From Pseudoalteromonas haloplanktis ATCC 14393 (lineage in GTDB: Bacteria; Pseudomonadota; Gammaproteobacteria; Enterobacterales; Alteromonadaceae), in the NCBI RefSeq assembly GCF_000238355.1, contig NZ_AHCA01000006.1:248001-312000 (forward strand): DNA of 64,000 nucleotides, given 5' to 3'. The notes beneath the pieces are model-generated. The model saw only the letters and a list, made by a program, of their open reading frames with translations, did no database searches and was not told the origin of the DNA. Shown piece after piece: positions 36,457 to 44,588 of the stretch (the first letter of the stretch is position 1; the number at the start of each line of letters is the position of its first letter). The position numbers were made by a program, and so were the translations under genes.

Positions 36457-37908
36457 TTGAATAAACCACTTTTTGCAAGCGCAGTTGCGCTGACTGTACT
36501 TGCTGGTTGCAGTTCAACCCCACCTGTAAATGAAAAAGCGTCAGCAGAAATTCAAGCAAAGATAGAGCAGATTAAACTGAATGGCACATTACTAAGACAA
36601 CAGGGTCGTTTTGTTATTGCCCCTACTTTGTCTGTTAAAAAAGGTAGTAGTAAAGACAAATTGGCAACTGCGAGTTGGCAATTTAGCGGAAAAACTCTAT
36701 TCCCCGCATTTCACTCTGGGCGGTTCGAATGCAGTCTTTCCAAAGACGAATGTAAGAAATACGAAGAAATTGACTCTCCCTTTTTAAAGGTAAGTACTAC
36801 TGACAGTGACTACGGCGATACTTACGAAGAACGTGTAGCCGATGGCAAAAAGCCGGGGATGTCTGCAGCCGAAGTCGGTAACTTAGCTTTGGCCAGTGCA
36901 GGAGCTATGCTGATCGCACCAGCATTGGTTGTAGTGGGAACACCATTAGCGCTAATAGGCGGAACGACCAATTTAATTAGTCATGGTTCCGTTTGGAGTC
37001 ATAATTGGGTCGAGTTTGACCACGATAATTTTTATGAGCAAACCGTTGTGGCTATTCAATCTAGGTATGGTTCGCTGGAAAACTATCTAGACTACATGGT
37101 ATCAGCCAGCGCTGAATATAGTGCACTAACCCTGCACAACAAAAGTCTCTATGCAGACTTGAATCGACTTAAGGAAGATAAGTCTGCAATGCTCAATCAA
37201 TACCAGTCTATCGAATTAAAAAGGTTGGAAGCTTACAAATTCGAGATGCCAGCGTACGGTAATATCAAGACAGCAAGCGCGGATATACATTCGCAGATGG
37301 AAGTTTACTATGCTAACTCTCAAATAGATCTACAGTCTGAGTTTGGTGAAAAGTTTGTGAAAGCTAAAGCGTTATATGTAAAGAAGCAAGAAGAGGCTTA
37401 CGCATCGGCAAAAAGTTCCACTGCGATGATGCGCTTCATTAAAAAATACGAAAAACTAGATGAAGCGCAGCTAATCAACCAAGCGAAAAATAAATGGTCT
37501 ACTTTTGTTAAAAAAGAGCAAAAAGTGGCGTTCGACAACATAAAAACAATTAGTGATGCTAATAACTTTATTGCTACTTACCAAAATATTGACGAAGCGA
37601 AGCTTGTAGGTAGTGCACGTGACCTAGTGGCCAAAGCCGAACAGCGTATTCAAAAAGAAAAATTGGAAAAGCGTAAAGCAATTCTAGTTGGACTGGAAAG
37701 CTGGCGAAAAGGGCTGAGCGTGGGTGATCAGACTTTCTGTGGAAGAGTAATAGATGAAAAATATCCCATGTTCCAAATCGCTATCAGTCAACCGCTACGA
37801 GGCTTCTCAGACACCATTTGGCTGGAAAAAGATAAAGTATTTGAGTCTTGGAGTGGCTGTAACAATAGAAACAATCAGCTAACGCCGATAAGTAACCCGT
37901 TGGGGTAA
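36457..37908 (+). CDS. Unrecognised lipoprotein with internal helical repeats
   Basis: The 483-residue protein starts at TTG with GGAG upstream. It has a lipoprotein signal ending LAGC (Cys18). A Cys pair lies near residues 92-98 (ECSLSKDEC), and a hydrophobic segment at about 143-172 (LALASAGAMLIAPALVVVG). The C-terminal half is charged and helical, with two related repeats: FIKKYEKLDEAQLINQA and FIATYQNIDEAKLVGSA. No family was recognised. It stands alone between attL and the integrase and is probably cargo. It would be a surface or periplasmic lipoprotein. Confidence 0.8.
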   Translation: MNKPLFASAVALTVLAGCSSTPPVNEKASAEIQAKIEQIKLNGTLLRQQGRFVIAPTLSVKKGSSKDKLATASWQFSGKTLFPAFHSGRFECSLSKDECKKYEEIDSPFLKVSTTDSDYGDTYEERVADGKKPGMSAAEVGNLALASAGAMLIAPALVVVGTPLALIGGTTNLISHGSVWSHNWVEFDHDNFYEQTVVAIQSRYGSLENYLDYMVSASAEYSALTLHNKSLYADLNRLKEDKSAMLNQYQSIELKRLEAYKFEMPAYGNIKTASADIHSQMEVYYANSQIDLQSEFGEKFVKAKALYVKKQEEAYASAKSSTAMMRFIKKYEKLDEAQLINQAKNKWSTFVKKEQKVAFDNIKTISDANNFIATYQNIDEAKLVGSARDLVAKAEQRIQKEKLEKRKAILVGLESWRKGLSVGDQTFCGRVIDEKYPMFQIAISQPLRGFSDTIWLEKDKVFESWSGCNNRNNQLTPISNPLG

Positions 37909-38321
37909 TCATTACGGAGTGATTTAAAACAATGTGGGCTTACCAGGTTTCCTATGAACACTTGGTAAGTTACTACATTTATGATGTCAGTCAGCTATCC
38001 TTTGGTAAGACTGGACCTCTCATTTAAATAGCATTTCATCTGACATTAAAGCAACCTGATCGAGCACATTACAAGAAAACGGTGGAGCACCTTGAGCAGC
38101 GCCAGACTGTTCCCCAGCTATCGCAACAAAAAATGTAAGTGTATAGCTAACTACAATCTGCCTAATAATATAGGTTCTTTACGATTGCTTCCGTCCATTC
38201 CCGATAATCTAAACGACCGCTAATGGCACTTCCTGAAGTTTGACTTGGACTAAATAGTCTTTATTAAGGGCTAGGAGGGATCGGCAAAAAGCTTATAAAG
38301 CCCCTCTAACTCTGTATTTAA
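37909..38321. other. Gene-free stretch with a decayed coding remnant
   Basis: A hairpin at 37939-37969 (CTTACCA / TGGTAAG) follows the lipoprotein gene but has no T run. At 38025-38138 a 37-codon frame without a start reads LKQPDRAHYKKTVEHLEQR and so on, ends in a stop and looks like the 3' remnant of a lost gene. Nothing else was recognised. Confidence 0.4.
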
Positions 38322-39473
38322 CTAAGCATGATGCTCTCTTTCATACTCATCGATAAAATTACCATAATGCTGATAGAGTGTATTGGGTGAAGAGTGACCC
38401 AAAAGCTTAGATATCTTCCAGTGATTTACTCCCTCAGAAATCAACTGAGATGCAAACGTATGCCTCATCTGGTAAGGGTAACGGTACTTTACACCGCAAG
38501 AGTCGAGTAATTTTTTCCATCTGTGCTTTCTAAACGAATCTTGGTTCCAAACTCTTTGCTGAGAATTTAAAAACAAGTATTCAGAGTCGTGTTTTTTCAT
38601 TTCTAAAGCTAATAAATCACAAACATCTTCTGAAATAGGAATATTTCTTCGGCCAGCTTTTGTCTTAGTGCCTTTTACAGCACCGTCAACAATTGCATCG
38701 AAAATAGATATCTGTTTTGTTTTTAAACATACATCAGTTTTTTTTAGAGCAACCCACTCACTAGAGCGAATGCCTGTATTGAATACTAGGCTCACAATTG
38801 CTCGTATTGTCCCTGATGATTTATGTATTATCTTTGCTTTTTCTTGAGGTGTGAATGGATACACATCTTTATGTGCTCCTCTTGAATCTATGTTGTTTAT
38901 TTTAGGTAAATATTCTTCTATACGAATATTTTGAACAGGGTTTGATTTTATTAATTTATCGATCACAGCTCGAGCTAGACAACAACGTAAAAATGAAATC
39001 CGGTTTGATAACGTTTTTCTCGATACAGTTGATTTTTCGATTAGCTTTACAACATCAATGCTTTCTAATTCGGAAATTTTACAATCCCATAGTGTTTTTA
39101 ATCCGTTTTTTGCTTTCTTATACCCAGCAATCGTTGATTTTTCTAACCCTCTGTCTATCCCCCTTTCAATATATAGGTCCATGTAATCAAGAACTTTTGC
39201 GTCGTTTAGGGTAGTTGTAAACAGCTTTACTTTGTTAGATTTAGGAAAATGTTTGGCGTAATCAAAAGTGTTATGCGCTATTTCATTTTTAATTTGGCCC
39301 AGAAAAAAGATTGCAGATTTTAGGCCTAGTTTATTTGGGATAAATGGTACTTTTTCTCTACATAAAATACCTTTGTAGGTAAAACACACTTGGAATGATG
39401 TGGCTGCACCTTTTGAGTTGTAACGAATTACTACGCCAGTAGGGGGCTTAATTTTTTGAGTTTTTAATAGCAT
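38322..39473 (-). CDS. int: Tyrosine recombinase (integrase of the element)
   Basis: The 383-residue protein has an N-terminal arm and SAM-like core-binding domain and a C-terminal catalytic domain. Catalytic residues visible are Arg236 (NTGIRSSEW), a Lys in the KGTKTKAG hairpin, Arg337 (YQMRHTFAS), His360 (LLGHSS) and Tyr370 (QHYGNF). The first position of the box II HxxR motif is Tyr instead of His, as in many phage-type integrases. It should catalyse recombination between the ssrA 3' end and the element. Its partner is the small Xis-like gene just upstream. Confidence 0.93.
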   Translation of the reverse strand: MLLKTQKIKPPTGVVIRYNSKGAATSFQVCFTYKGILCREKVPFIPNKLGLKSAIFFLGQIKNEIAHNTFDYAKHFPKSNKVKLFTTTLNDAKVLDYMDLYIERGIDRGLEKSTIAGYKKAKNGLKTLWDCKISELESIDVVKLIEKSTVSRKTLSNRISFLRCCLARAVIDKLIKSNPVQNIRIEEYLPKINNIDSRGAHKDVYPFTPQEKAKIIHKSSGTIRAIVSLVFNTGIRSSEWVALKKTDVCLKTKQISIFDAIVDGAVKGTKTKAGRRNIPISEDVCDLLALEMKKHDSEYLFLNSQQRVWNQDSFRKHRWKKLLDSCGVKYRYPYQMRHTFASQLISEGVNHWKISKLLGHSSPNTLYQHYGNFIDEYEREHHA

Positions 39474-39574
39474 TATAGGGTTAATATTTTAATATTTTAA
39501 TCTTATATATTTTATCCATAAAATACTGTATTTTAAGGGTTCTTTGCTGCGAAGCTCAGCCCAAAACCCTTTAC

Positions 39575-39787
39575 CTAGTACTTGGTTGTTTGATTTGTGA
39601 TCATAGAGCCACTTTTTCTTACCCACTCAGAAACTGCCCCTAAATTTATCCATCTTTCACGCATATTTGCTACTACGTAAAAGTGCACACCTTCACACCA
39701 TATACCTCGTTGAATTCGAGAATCTACGGCTTTTTTTGTGTCACCAGTTAATTCACAATAACGGCTGAGAAGTACTTCATTTAACAT
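39575..39787 (-). CDS. xis: Excisionase-like protein
   Basis: The 70-residue protein begins MLNEVLLSRYCELTGDTKKA and contains RIQRGIWCEGVHF and RERWINLGAVSEWVRKS. This is the layout of phage excisionases of the winged-helix type, where a short basic helix and wing bind DNA at the att arms. It sits upstream of the integrase on the same strand, 101 bp away, as Xis genes often do. Function is inferred from similarity and position. Confidence 0.7.
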   Translation of the reverse strand: MLNEVLLSRYCELTGDTKKAVDSRIQRGIWCEGVHFYVVANMRERWINLGAVSEWVRKSGSMITNQTTKY

Positions 39788-40408
39788 TGAAACTCCAGTT
39801 CTTTAAAACGTAATTTAGTAAATAGATAAACCTTATTCACCGGCTGAATAAACATATTCGACAAAAATCATTTTTTTTTAAGTCGTTTTTTATAGTTTTT
39901 TTTGATTTTTATTTTTTATATAAAAATCAGATGGCTACTTTAGTTTTTTAATGGGTGATAACTGTGAATCAAAAGCAGAACAGATTTCAGGTGATAAGTT
40001 TTGCTCGATAAATGAGCAGGTTTTGTAAGGGGAATTATAAGGAGGTAGATAAATAATGAGTATTCATCTGAGGGAGCTCTTATGCATAAAATGAGTGTAT
40101 ATTTAGCTGATTAGGTTAATGTCTGATTAGCACAATTGCGAAATTGAATTACTAATTTTTGACTTTCACTCTATAAACAGCAATACACACTCCGATGGTT
40201 AGGATTGTTGCTGGTATTAACCATAGAATCTCATCTGACATTGTGAATCTCCCCAGTTTGTCGTTTTGTATTAAATTAGCCTATTTCTATTCGTTACGCC
40301 ATTAAAAAATGTAAGTCTTGTAGCGATATAACAGTCTTATCAAAAAACCAATAAATTTGTATTTGATGTTCCTAGTTAGTTCTGAGGCCATAACTAACTA
40401 GGAAAAAT
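39788..40408. other. AT-rich spacer with micro-ORFs
   Basis: The left part (39860-39940) is a T-rich tract. At 40056-40094 a 12-codon ORF (MSIHLRELLCIK) follows a very strong ribosome site AAGGAGG. It overlaps a second micro-ORF (MHKMSVYLAD, 40082-40114) that also has a ribosome site, GAGGGAG. A 29-residue membrane peptide ORF lies on the minus strand at 40152-40241. No larger gene is present. Confidence 0.45.
40152..40241 (-). CDS. Candidate 29-residue membrane peptide
   Basis: ATG 40241 has GGGGAG 7 bases upstream. The frame encodes MSDEILWLIPATILTIGVCI then AVYRVKVKN, a single hydrophobic helix with a basic C-terminal tail, as in known small bacterial membrane proteins. It is too short for certainty. 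No family was recognised. It is separated from the Xis gene by AT-rich DNA. Confidence 0.5.
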   Translation of the reverse strand: MSDEILWLIPATILTIGVCIAVYRVKVKN

Positions 40409-40801
40409 ATGAACGAGAAAAAATCACAATTCATTCGCCAATACGTTCGATCGAGCAAATCTCCGTGGGATGACAGCACAACTATTCTGCTGTTAGCAGA
40501 TGTAGTTAATGAACAAACAATAGAGTTAAATTTCAATAATTACATCTATCTACATAGGGATAGTGTTGGAAAGGCACTTGGAATTAGCATTTCAAATAGT
40601 ATGTTAGAAAAAAATCCGAGTTTCGAGAATAGGTATTTAGAAGGGCATGATATGACGCTTTTTTTACTTATCTACATAGAGCAAATAACACAGTTTTGTG
40701 AGCACTTCTCTGAGGAGTTTCAGCAAATATTTATGCAAACGCCAACTACATTTTTTGCAGCGGCAGAGAGTGATTGGGTCGATATTATCGATAATGCATA
40801 A
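40409..40801 (+). CDS. Unrecognised 130-residue protein
   Basis: ATG is preceded by TAGGAAAAAT. The protein (MNEKKSQFIRQYV...) is soluble and acidic, with Phe- and aromatic-rich helices (MTLFLLIYIEQITQFCEHF, EEFQQIFMQTPTTFFAAAE). It is followed directly by a strong terminator and appears to be a single gene. No domain was recognised. It lies upstream of the replication initiator with another small gene. Confidence 0.7.
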   Translation: MNEKKSQFIRQYVRSSKSPWDDSTTILLLADVVNEQTIELNFNNYIYLHRDSVGKALGISISNSMLEKNPSFENRYLEGHDMTLFLLIYIEQITQFCEHFSEEFQQIFMQTPTTFFAAAESDWVDIIDNA

Positions 40802-40805
40802 CCCC

Positions 40806-40834
40806 CTAAGCGAACATTTGTTCGCTTTTTTTAT
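40806..40834 (+). terminator. Terminator after the 130-residue protein gene
   Basis: AAGCGAAC and GTTCGCTTTTTTT form a stem immediately after the stop codon. Confidence 0.88.
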
Positions 40835-40931
40835 GATATTTTTTCGTAAACCGATTTAAATACCCATGCCTGATTATTACCTAATAATGAGTTATCGATT
40901 TTGATAACAAAACACAAGGATAGTGACAAAC

Positions 40932-41216
40932 ATGCAAAACACATATGTATCAACATTGGATTTTTTAAATTTATTACACACATTTAGTCGGGTAATCACC
41001 GCGAATGACCACCAGATAAACCTATTAGAATTACGCAGTGATAATGCTAATTTAGGTGAGCTTTGGGAGGTTATTGCCCCTGAAATTACAGCGAATAAAG
41101 AGCTAAATCAGTATGCTATGCGAAAGTTTACCTACGAGCTGATGCATGCTCTGATTAGCGCCCCGATAGGTCCTGTGGAGCTTCCGTGCGACTTCGAGGA
41201 TGATGTTTTTTCTTAG
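40932..41216 (+). CDS. Unrecognised 94-residue protein
   Basis: ATG 40932 is preferred (AAGGA 11 bases upstream) over GTG 40923, which is too close to that site. The protein begins MQNTYVSTLDFLNLLHTFSR and is helical and acidic, ending CDFEDDVFS. No family was recognised. It has its own upstream region and may be a small regulator or plasmid-maintenance protein; this is a guess from size and position only. Confidence 0.65.
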   Translation: MQNTYVSTLDFLNLLHTFSRVITANDHQINLLELRSDNANLGELWEVIAPEITANKELNQYAMRKFTYELMHALISAPIGPVELPCDFEDDVFS

Positions 41217-41489
41217 GGTTAAATTGTAAAGAATTAGCAGTTGAACCAGGTCTAAATAGTTATTTTCAAAATTAAAATAACAGCCTAACCATATCTCCTG
41301 AAATATGCCGTGAATTATTATTTGCTAATTCGCAGCCCCAACTGCAATAGCGTTTAATGGGGCTGATTTTACTCAATCACTGAGTATCAAACCTAGGAGG
41401 AAGTCCTGCGCAAATACAGAACTTCATTATGATGACTCAAAAGAGCAGTCATTGTAATCATGTTTGGCAAGGCTTAGAGGTCAAATGCA

Positions 41490-41523
41490 CAAGGGAGGTA
41501 GATTTATATCTATCTCCCTTTTG
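41490..41523 (+). terminator. Hairpin terminator in the origin region
   Basis: AAGGGAGGTAGAT pairs with ATCTATCTCCCTT, followed by TTG. The stem is strong with one G-U pair; the T tract is short. Confidence 0.6.
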
Positions 41524-41741
41524 CGTATTTCAGTAAGTCAGTTCACTCAGTGGTTTCATTAAATGATAGTGGTGGGGTAAAAAAATAAACAATTAAAAAA
41601 ATAATTAATTTATTTTTTAACCGTCAGAAATTAATTCATAAAAAATAAAAAGTGGCAAATGTGCCTTTATTTTTATTTTTCTATTTTAATACTTTTAGAG
41701 GGTGTTATCTTATTGAAATTAAATAAAATATTTACTGATTT

Positions 41742-41826
41742 GGTGGGCGATTTATATGTTTATTGTGGCACTTTATACGAAATGAGTAGGCAATTTATAC
41801 GGTTTAGGGGGACACTTTTACCGTGA
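41742..41826. repeat. Four degenerate iterons upstream of the rep gene
   Basis: Aligned on TTTATA, the repeats are GGTGGGCGATTTATATG (TTTA at 41751), TTGTGGCACTTTATACG (41772), AGTAGGCAATTTATACGG (41794) and GGGGACACTTTTACCG (41817). The spacing of 21-23 bp is two helical turns, as expected for initiator-binding iterons. A related GTGGCAAATGTGCC palindrome lies at 41652-41665. Confidence 0.65.
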
Positions 41827-41926
41827 ATAAATAAAAATTTTATTTACCAAAATAACTTACCGAAATTTCTTTTATTGGTTGGGTCGCGGTTAGCATAACA
41901 CCATCAACTAGAAATGAGGTAGAAAA

Positions 41927-42883
41927 ATGAGCAGTAAAAATTCGCCAAAAATTGTTTTCGCCAATAAGCTATTACATGCGGGTTATTCGCTAGAGATTAA
42001 TGAGCAGCGATTAATAAATCTGGCGCTGTCTAAAATCAATTCAAAAAAATCTAATCCAGGAAAAATTGTGATTTATCCAACGGAATATGCCCAGTGTTTC
42101 GGCCTCAGTAAAGGTAGTGTTTATGAGCAGCTGAGTTCAGCTGTAGAGTCACTCAGAGATAAATCTGTAAGTATTTTAGATGATAAAGGTGAAGCTGTTT
42201 CAATTCCTTGGGTGAGCAATGCTACATACGAAAAGTTGAAAAATCAGGGCTCGTTTATCACATTGGAGTTTTCAAAAGAAATAGAGCCGTATATTTTTAA
42301 TATAGAGGGTGATTTCACAGAGTTATATTTTCATAACACAGTAAAATTAAACAGTCTGGCATCATTTCGATTGTACGCACTCCTCAATCGGGTGCGAAAT
42401 TACCACAATTACAAACGGCAGGGCGCGGTAGTTGTGAATTTTCAATTACCAGAGATGAAACAGAAATTATTTTTATCCGAATCATATGGTGCATGGCGCG
42501 ATTTTAAGGCTCGCGTACTCTTACCTGCTATTGAAAAAATCAATGCCCACACAGATATCTGCGTAACGTTTAAGCCGCTAAAAGTGGGCAACTGTATCAC
42601 CGCTATTGAGTTTGCGTACATCACCCAATGCCCTAGTAAAAGTGAACATATAGCAAGGCCGCATCTATTTCGCCGCCCTAAAGTTAAAAAAGGGTCAGCT
42701 AAAGAGGGGGAGTGGGCTTGTGAAAACCTCAAGTTATTAAGAACTTATGAGTTGTTAAAGCAGAATCAAAACCCTGCTTTTAGGTTGGCAAAAGTCGATA
42801 TAAGGCGCTGTATAACGTATGCAAAAATCCTTGGTGACGATGAAACTAAGGTTTTTTACTCCAATCAATTGAATAAAAAATAA
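41927..42883 (+). CDS. repB: Rep_3-family replication initiator
   Basis: The 318-residue protein resembles theta-plasmid initiators of the Rep_3/RepB type. It begins FANKLLHAGYSLEINEQRLINLALSKI, has a first winged-helix domain with YAQCFGLSKGSVYEQL, a Pro/Trp strand (ISIPWVSNATY-like segment) and GDFTELYFHNTVKLNSLASFRLYALL at the linker to a second winged helix. It would bind the iterons just upstream and start replication. GAGGTA precedes the ATG. Whether the element still replicates when excised is unknown. No partition genes are seen. Confidence 0.85.
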   Translation: MSSKNSPKIVFANKLLHAGYSLEINEQRLINLALSKINSKKSNPGKIVIYPTEYAQCFGLSKGSVYEQLSSAVESLRDKSVSILDDKGEAVSIPWVSNATYEKLKNQGSFITLEFSKEIEPYIFNIEGDFTELYFHNTVKLNSLASFRLYALLNRVRNYHNYKRQGAVVVNFQLPEMKQKLFLSESYGAWRDFKARVLLPAIEKINAHTDICVTFKPLKVGNCITAIEFAYITQCPSKSEHIARPHLFRRPKVKKGSAKEGEWACENLKLLRTYELLKQNQNPAFRLAKVDIRRCITYAKILGDDETKVFYSNQLNKK

Positions 42884-42913
42884 TCATAACGCCTTGATGT
42901 TTATACTACTGCA

Positions 42914-43792
42914 TTACGAGTAAAACATTTTTTCAATTTCAGAACACAGTTTAGTTCGGTATATTATTGAGGCACGCAGCAGCTCAGCATCGCTTTCACT
43001 GAGAAGTGGTGCTCGTGTTTTTTTATCAAAGCGTTGGCTCATTTCGCTAAATAACTGTTCGTGAAGTCGTTTTATATCATCAAAAATTTTGACTGATTGA
43101 GAGAATAAAAAAACTTTACTGTAATCGCCATTTTTTAACGAAGACAAATATTTTAGCAAAATGGCCTGTCGTGCAGTTTTGTTTTTAAAAGAATGTTCCA
43201 CCTCAATAGCGGCTATTGAGCCATCAGGAAGTCGCACAGCGCCATCTACCGTTCGTGTATCGGATAGGTTATTAATACGTTTAAATTCAGGCTCGGTAAT
43301 AAACCCATTCCACATTGGTGCGTACGTTTCATCACTGTGATAATTATGCATACCGCGCAACATGACAAATGCGTTTATAAGGTTGTGTACTACATTATTT
43401 TGATTGAACTGCAGTGCAGGATTTTTATACGATCTAAAATGTATGTCGATACCCATCAGCTCCTCAGCAAATTTGGCAGCAGTATAGGTAGGAACATATA
43501 CGCGCCCATCAGGGCTACGATGGGTTTCTACTACTCTCAAAAAATTGTTTTTTTCTAGCCGGTTTAGATGTTCCAGCGCGAGGCGATGATTAATGCCATA
43601 TAGCCAACGAACAATCCCTGGTGTAACAATAGAAAACCGAATAGCGATTAGAACGGTTAATCGTGTTCGGTTAACGCCTTTTTGATGATTATTTGCGCCT
43701 GCATTATAGCGCATATCAATATCAAAATAGCGAGGGTAGTGAGTATGAAGTGGGTTATTCGTTTCTAAATCTTTTGATGGTTGCTGAGTCAA
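42914..43792 (-). CDS. Replic_Relax-like protein with winged-helix and nuclease-like domains
   Basis: The 292-residue protein starts at TTG with AAGGAT 9 bases upstream. The N-terminal part (about 40-110) looks like a winged helix-turn-helix (RFSIVTPGIVRWLYG, HLNRLEKNNFLRVV). The centre (about 185-205) reads TVDGAVRLPDGSIAAIEVEHS, resembling the PD-(D/E)xK-like core of the replication-relaxation family, although the usual lysine is not obvious. Such genes occur on plasmids and integrative elements. It converges on the rep gene, 30 bp away, and is divergent from the hairpin-rich tract. Function is inferred. Confidence 0.55.
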   Translation of the reverse strand: MTQQPSKDLETNNPLHTHYPRYFDIDMRYNAGANNHQKGVNRTRLTVLIAIRFSIVTPGIVRWLYGINHRLALEHLNRLEKNNFLRVVETHRSPDGRVYVPTYTAAKFAEELMGIDIHFRSYKNPALQFNQNNVVHNLINAFVMLRGMHNYHSDETYAPMWNGFITEPEFKRINNLSDTRTVDGAVRLPDGSIAAIEVEHSFKNKTARQAILLKYLSSLKNGDYSKVFLFSQSVKIFDDIKRLHEQLFSEMSQRFDKKTRAPLLSESDAELLRASIIYRTKLCSEIEKMFYS

Positions 43793-43885
43793 TTCACAAA
43801 ATCCTTTTGGTGAGTTAATTATTAAAACTAACTAGCACCGCAACACAAAAATTATCATCATTTTATAATTATATTGCCGTTTTTC

Positions 43886-44397
43886 ATTCCGAGATGTTGT
43901 GACGGCATGCACGGAATCGTTGTCGCGATAATAATCGCAACAAAAAGCAGCTTTCAGCTGATGGCCTCTCAACTGCGTTGCTCAACCATAGAGTCTAAAA
44001 CGCCCGCCATCTCTGATGTTGCTCCGCAACGAGCTGACTCAACGCGCTATCGCGCTAGCGTTTAAGACCCTGCGCGAATGCACCGAGCTACGCTCTGTAC
44101 TAACCGCCATCCTGCCGCGCCTGACAAGGCTGTGAGTTCCTCACTATTCGCCTTTTTCATCTGCTTTTATTTTCTACGAAAATAGATGGTTCGATATCAA
44201 TTTGTGCCAAATTTTAATCGAATTTCGCTGATGCGAAACACTATCGCGGTTAGTACAGACCAGCCTGTACATTCGCGCTTTCTCCATGTGTTTACGGCTT
44301 CGCCTACAACACATTACGCGCTTGTTGGTCTCATTCTGAGACGTTTTTTTTGCAGTTTTTCGTGCCGAAAAATGCGTTCTGAAATACGTCTTTCAGA
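43886..44397. other. GC-rich array of small hairpins (possible ssDNA origin or structured RNA)
   Basis: About thirteen inverted repeats lie in 512 bp. The clear ones with 3-base loops are CAGCT-TTC-AGCTG (43948), GTTGC-TCC-GCAAC (44018), GTGAG-TTC-CTCAC (44132, inside AAGGC / GCCTT), ATTTTC-TAC-GAAAAT (44169), GGC-TTC-GCC (44296, inside GTGTT / AACAC), GTCTCA-TTC-TGAGAC (44328) and TTTTTCG-TGC-CGAAAAA (44356). Others are ATTCCG / CGGAAT (43886), TTTCGC / GCGAAA (44223), GTACAG / CTGTAC (44253) and TCTGAAA / TTTCAGA (44378). All seven triloops are TNC, that is GNA on the minus strand. GC is about 53 percent at 43921-44100, above the flanks. Confidence 0.75.
44328..44351 (+). terminator. Intrinsic terminator within the hairpin tract
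   Basis: The perfect stem GTCTCA / TGAGAC with a TTC loop is followed by G and eight T. If the tract is transcribed on the plus strand, an RNA of up to about 450 nt would end here. Confidence 0.7.
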
Positions 44398-44588
44398 CAA
44401 AAAGCGTCTTTAAATTAAATTTAATAATGTATTTTTTAGAAAAGGATAAGTGGGAAGTTTGTACTAAAAATTAAATGGTGGTGAGTTACTTAATTAAAAC
44501 TTTTTGTTGCTGAGCTTTGCAGTCAAACAAGTTTGTTTTTTATCATGAAATCATTAATATCACAAATAGTATAGTTGAGTTATTGGGT

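Larger units (their letters stand above)
41217..41926. other. Candidate plasmid-type replication origin region
   Basis: This 710-bp gene-free stretch holds a hairpin terminator (41490-41523), a very AT-rich tract (about 41580-41740) and, next to the initiator gene, four degenerate repeats about 22 bp apart (41742-41826). AT-rich DNA plus iterons beside a Rep_3 gene is the layout of iteron-plasmid origins. No perfect DnaA box was seen. Confidence 0.6.
43793..44588. other. Noncoding stretch containing the hairpin-dense tract
   Basis: Two short frames cross this region, but they run through palindromes, lack ribosome sites and have unlikely composition, so I do not call them. The main content is the structured tract listed separately at 43886-44397. 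The rest (44415-44588) is AT-rich with nothing recognised. Confidence 0.55.

Noticed and set aside
41884..41893. TCGCGGTTAG shared by the rep leader, the hairpin tract (44244) and the exporter spacer (32482, complement)
   Set aside because: A 10-mer in three places could be chance; no consistent spacing or context links the copies.
43874..44413. Two frames (63 and 75 codons) crossing the hairpin tract
   Set aside because: They run through palindromes, lack ribosome sites and resemble no protein; the DNA-level structure is the better explanation.
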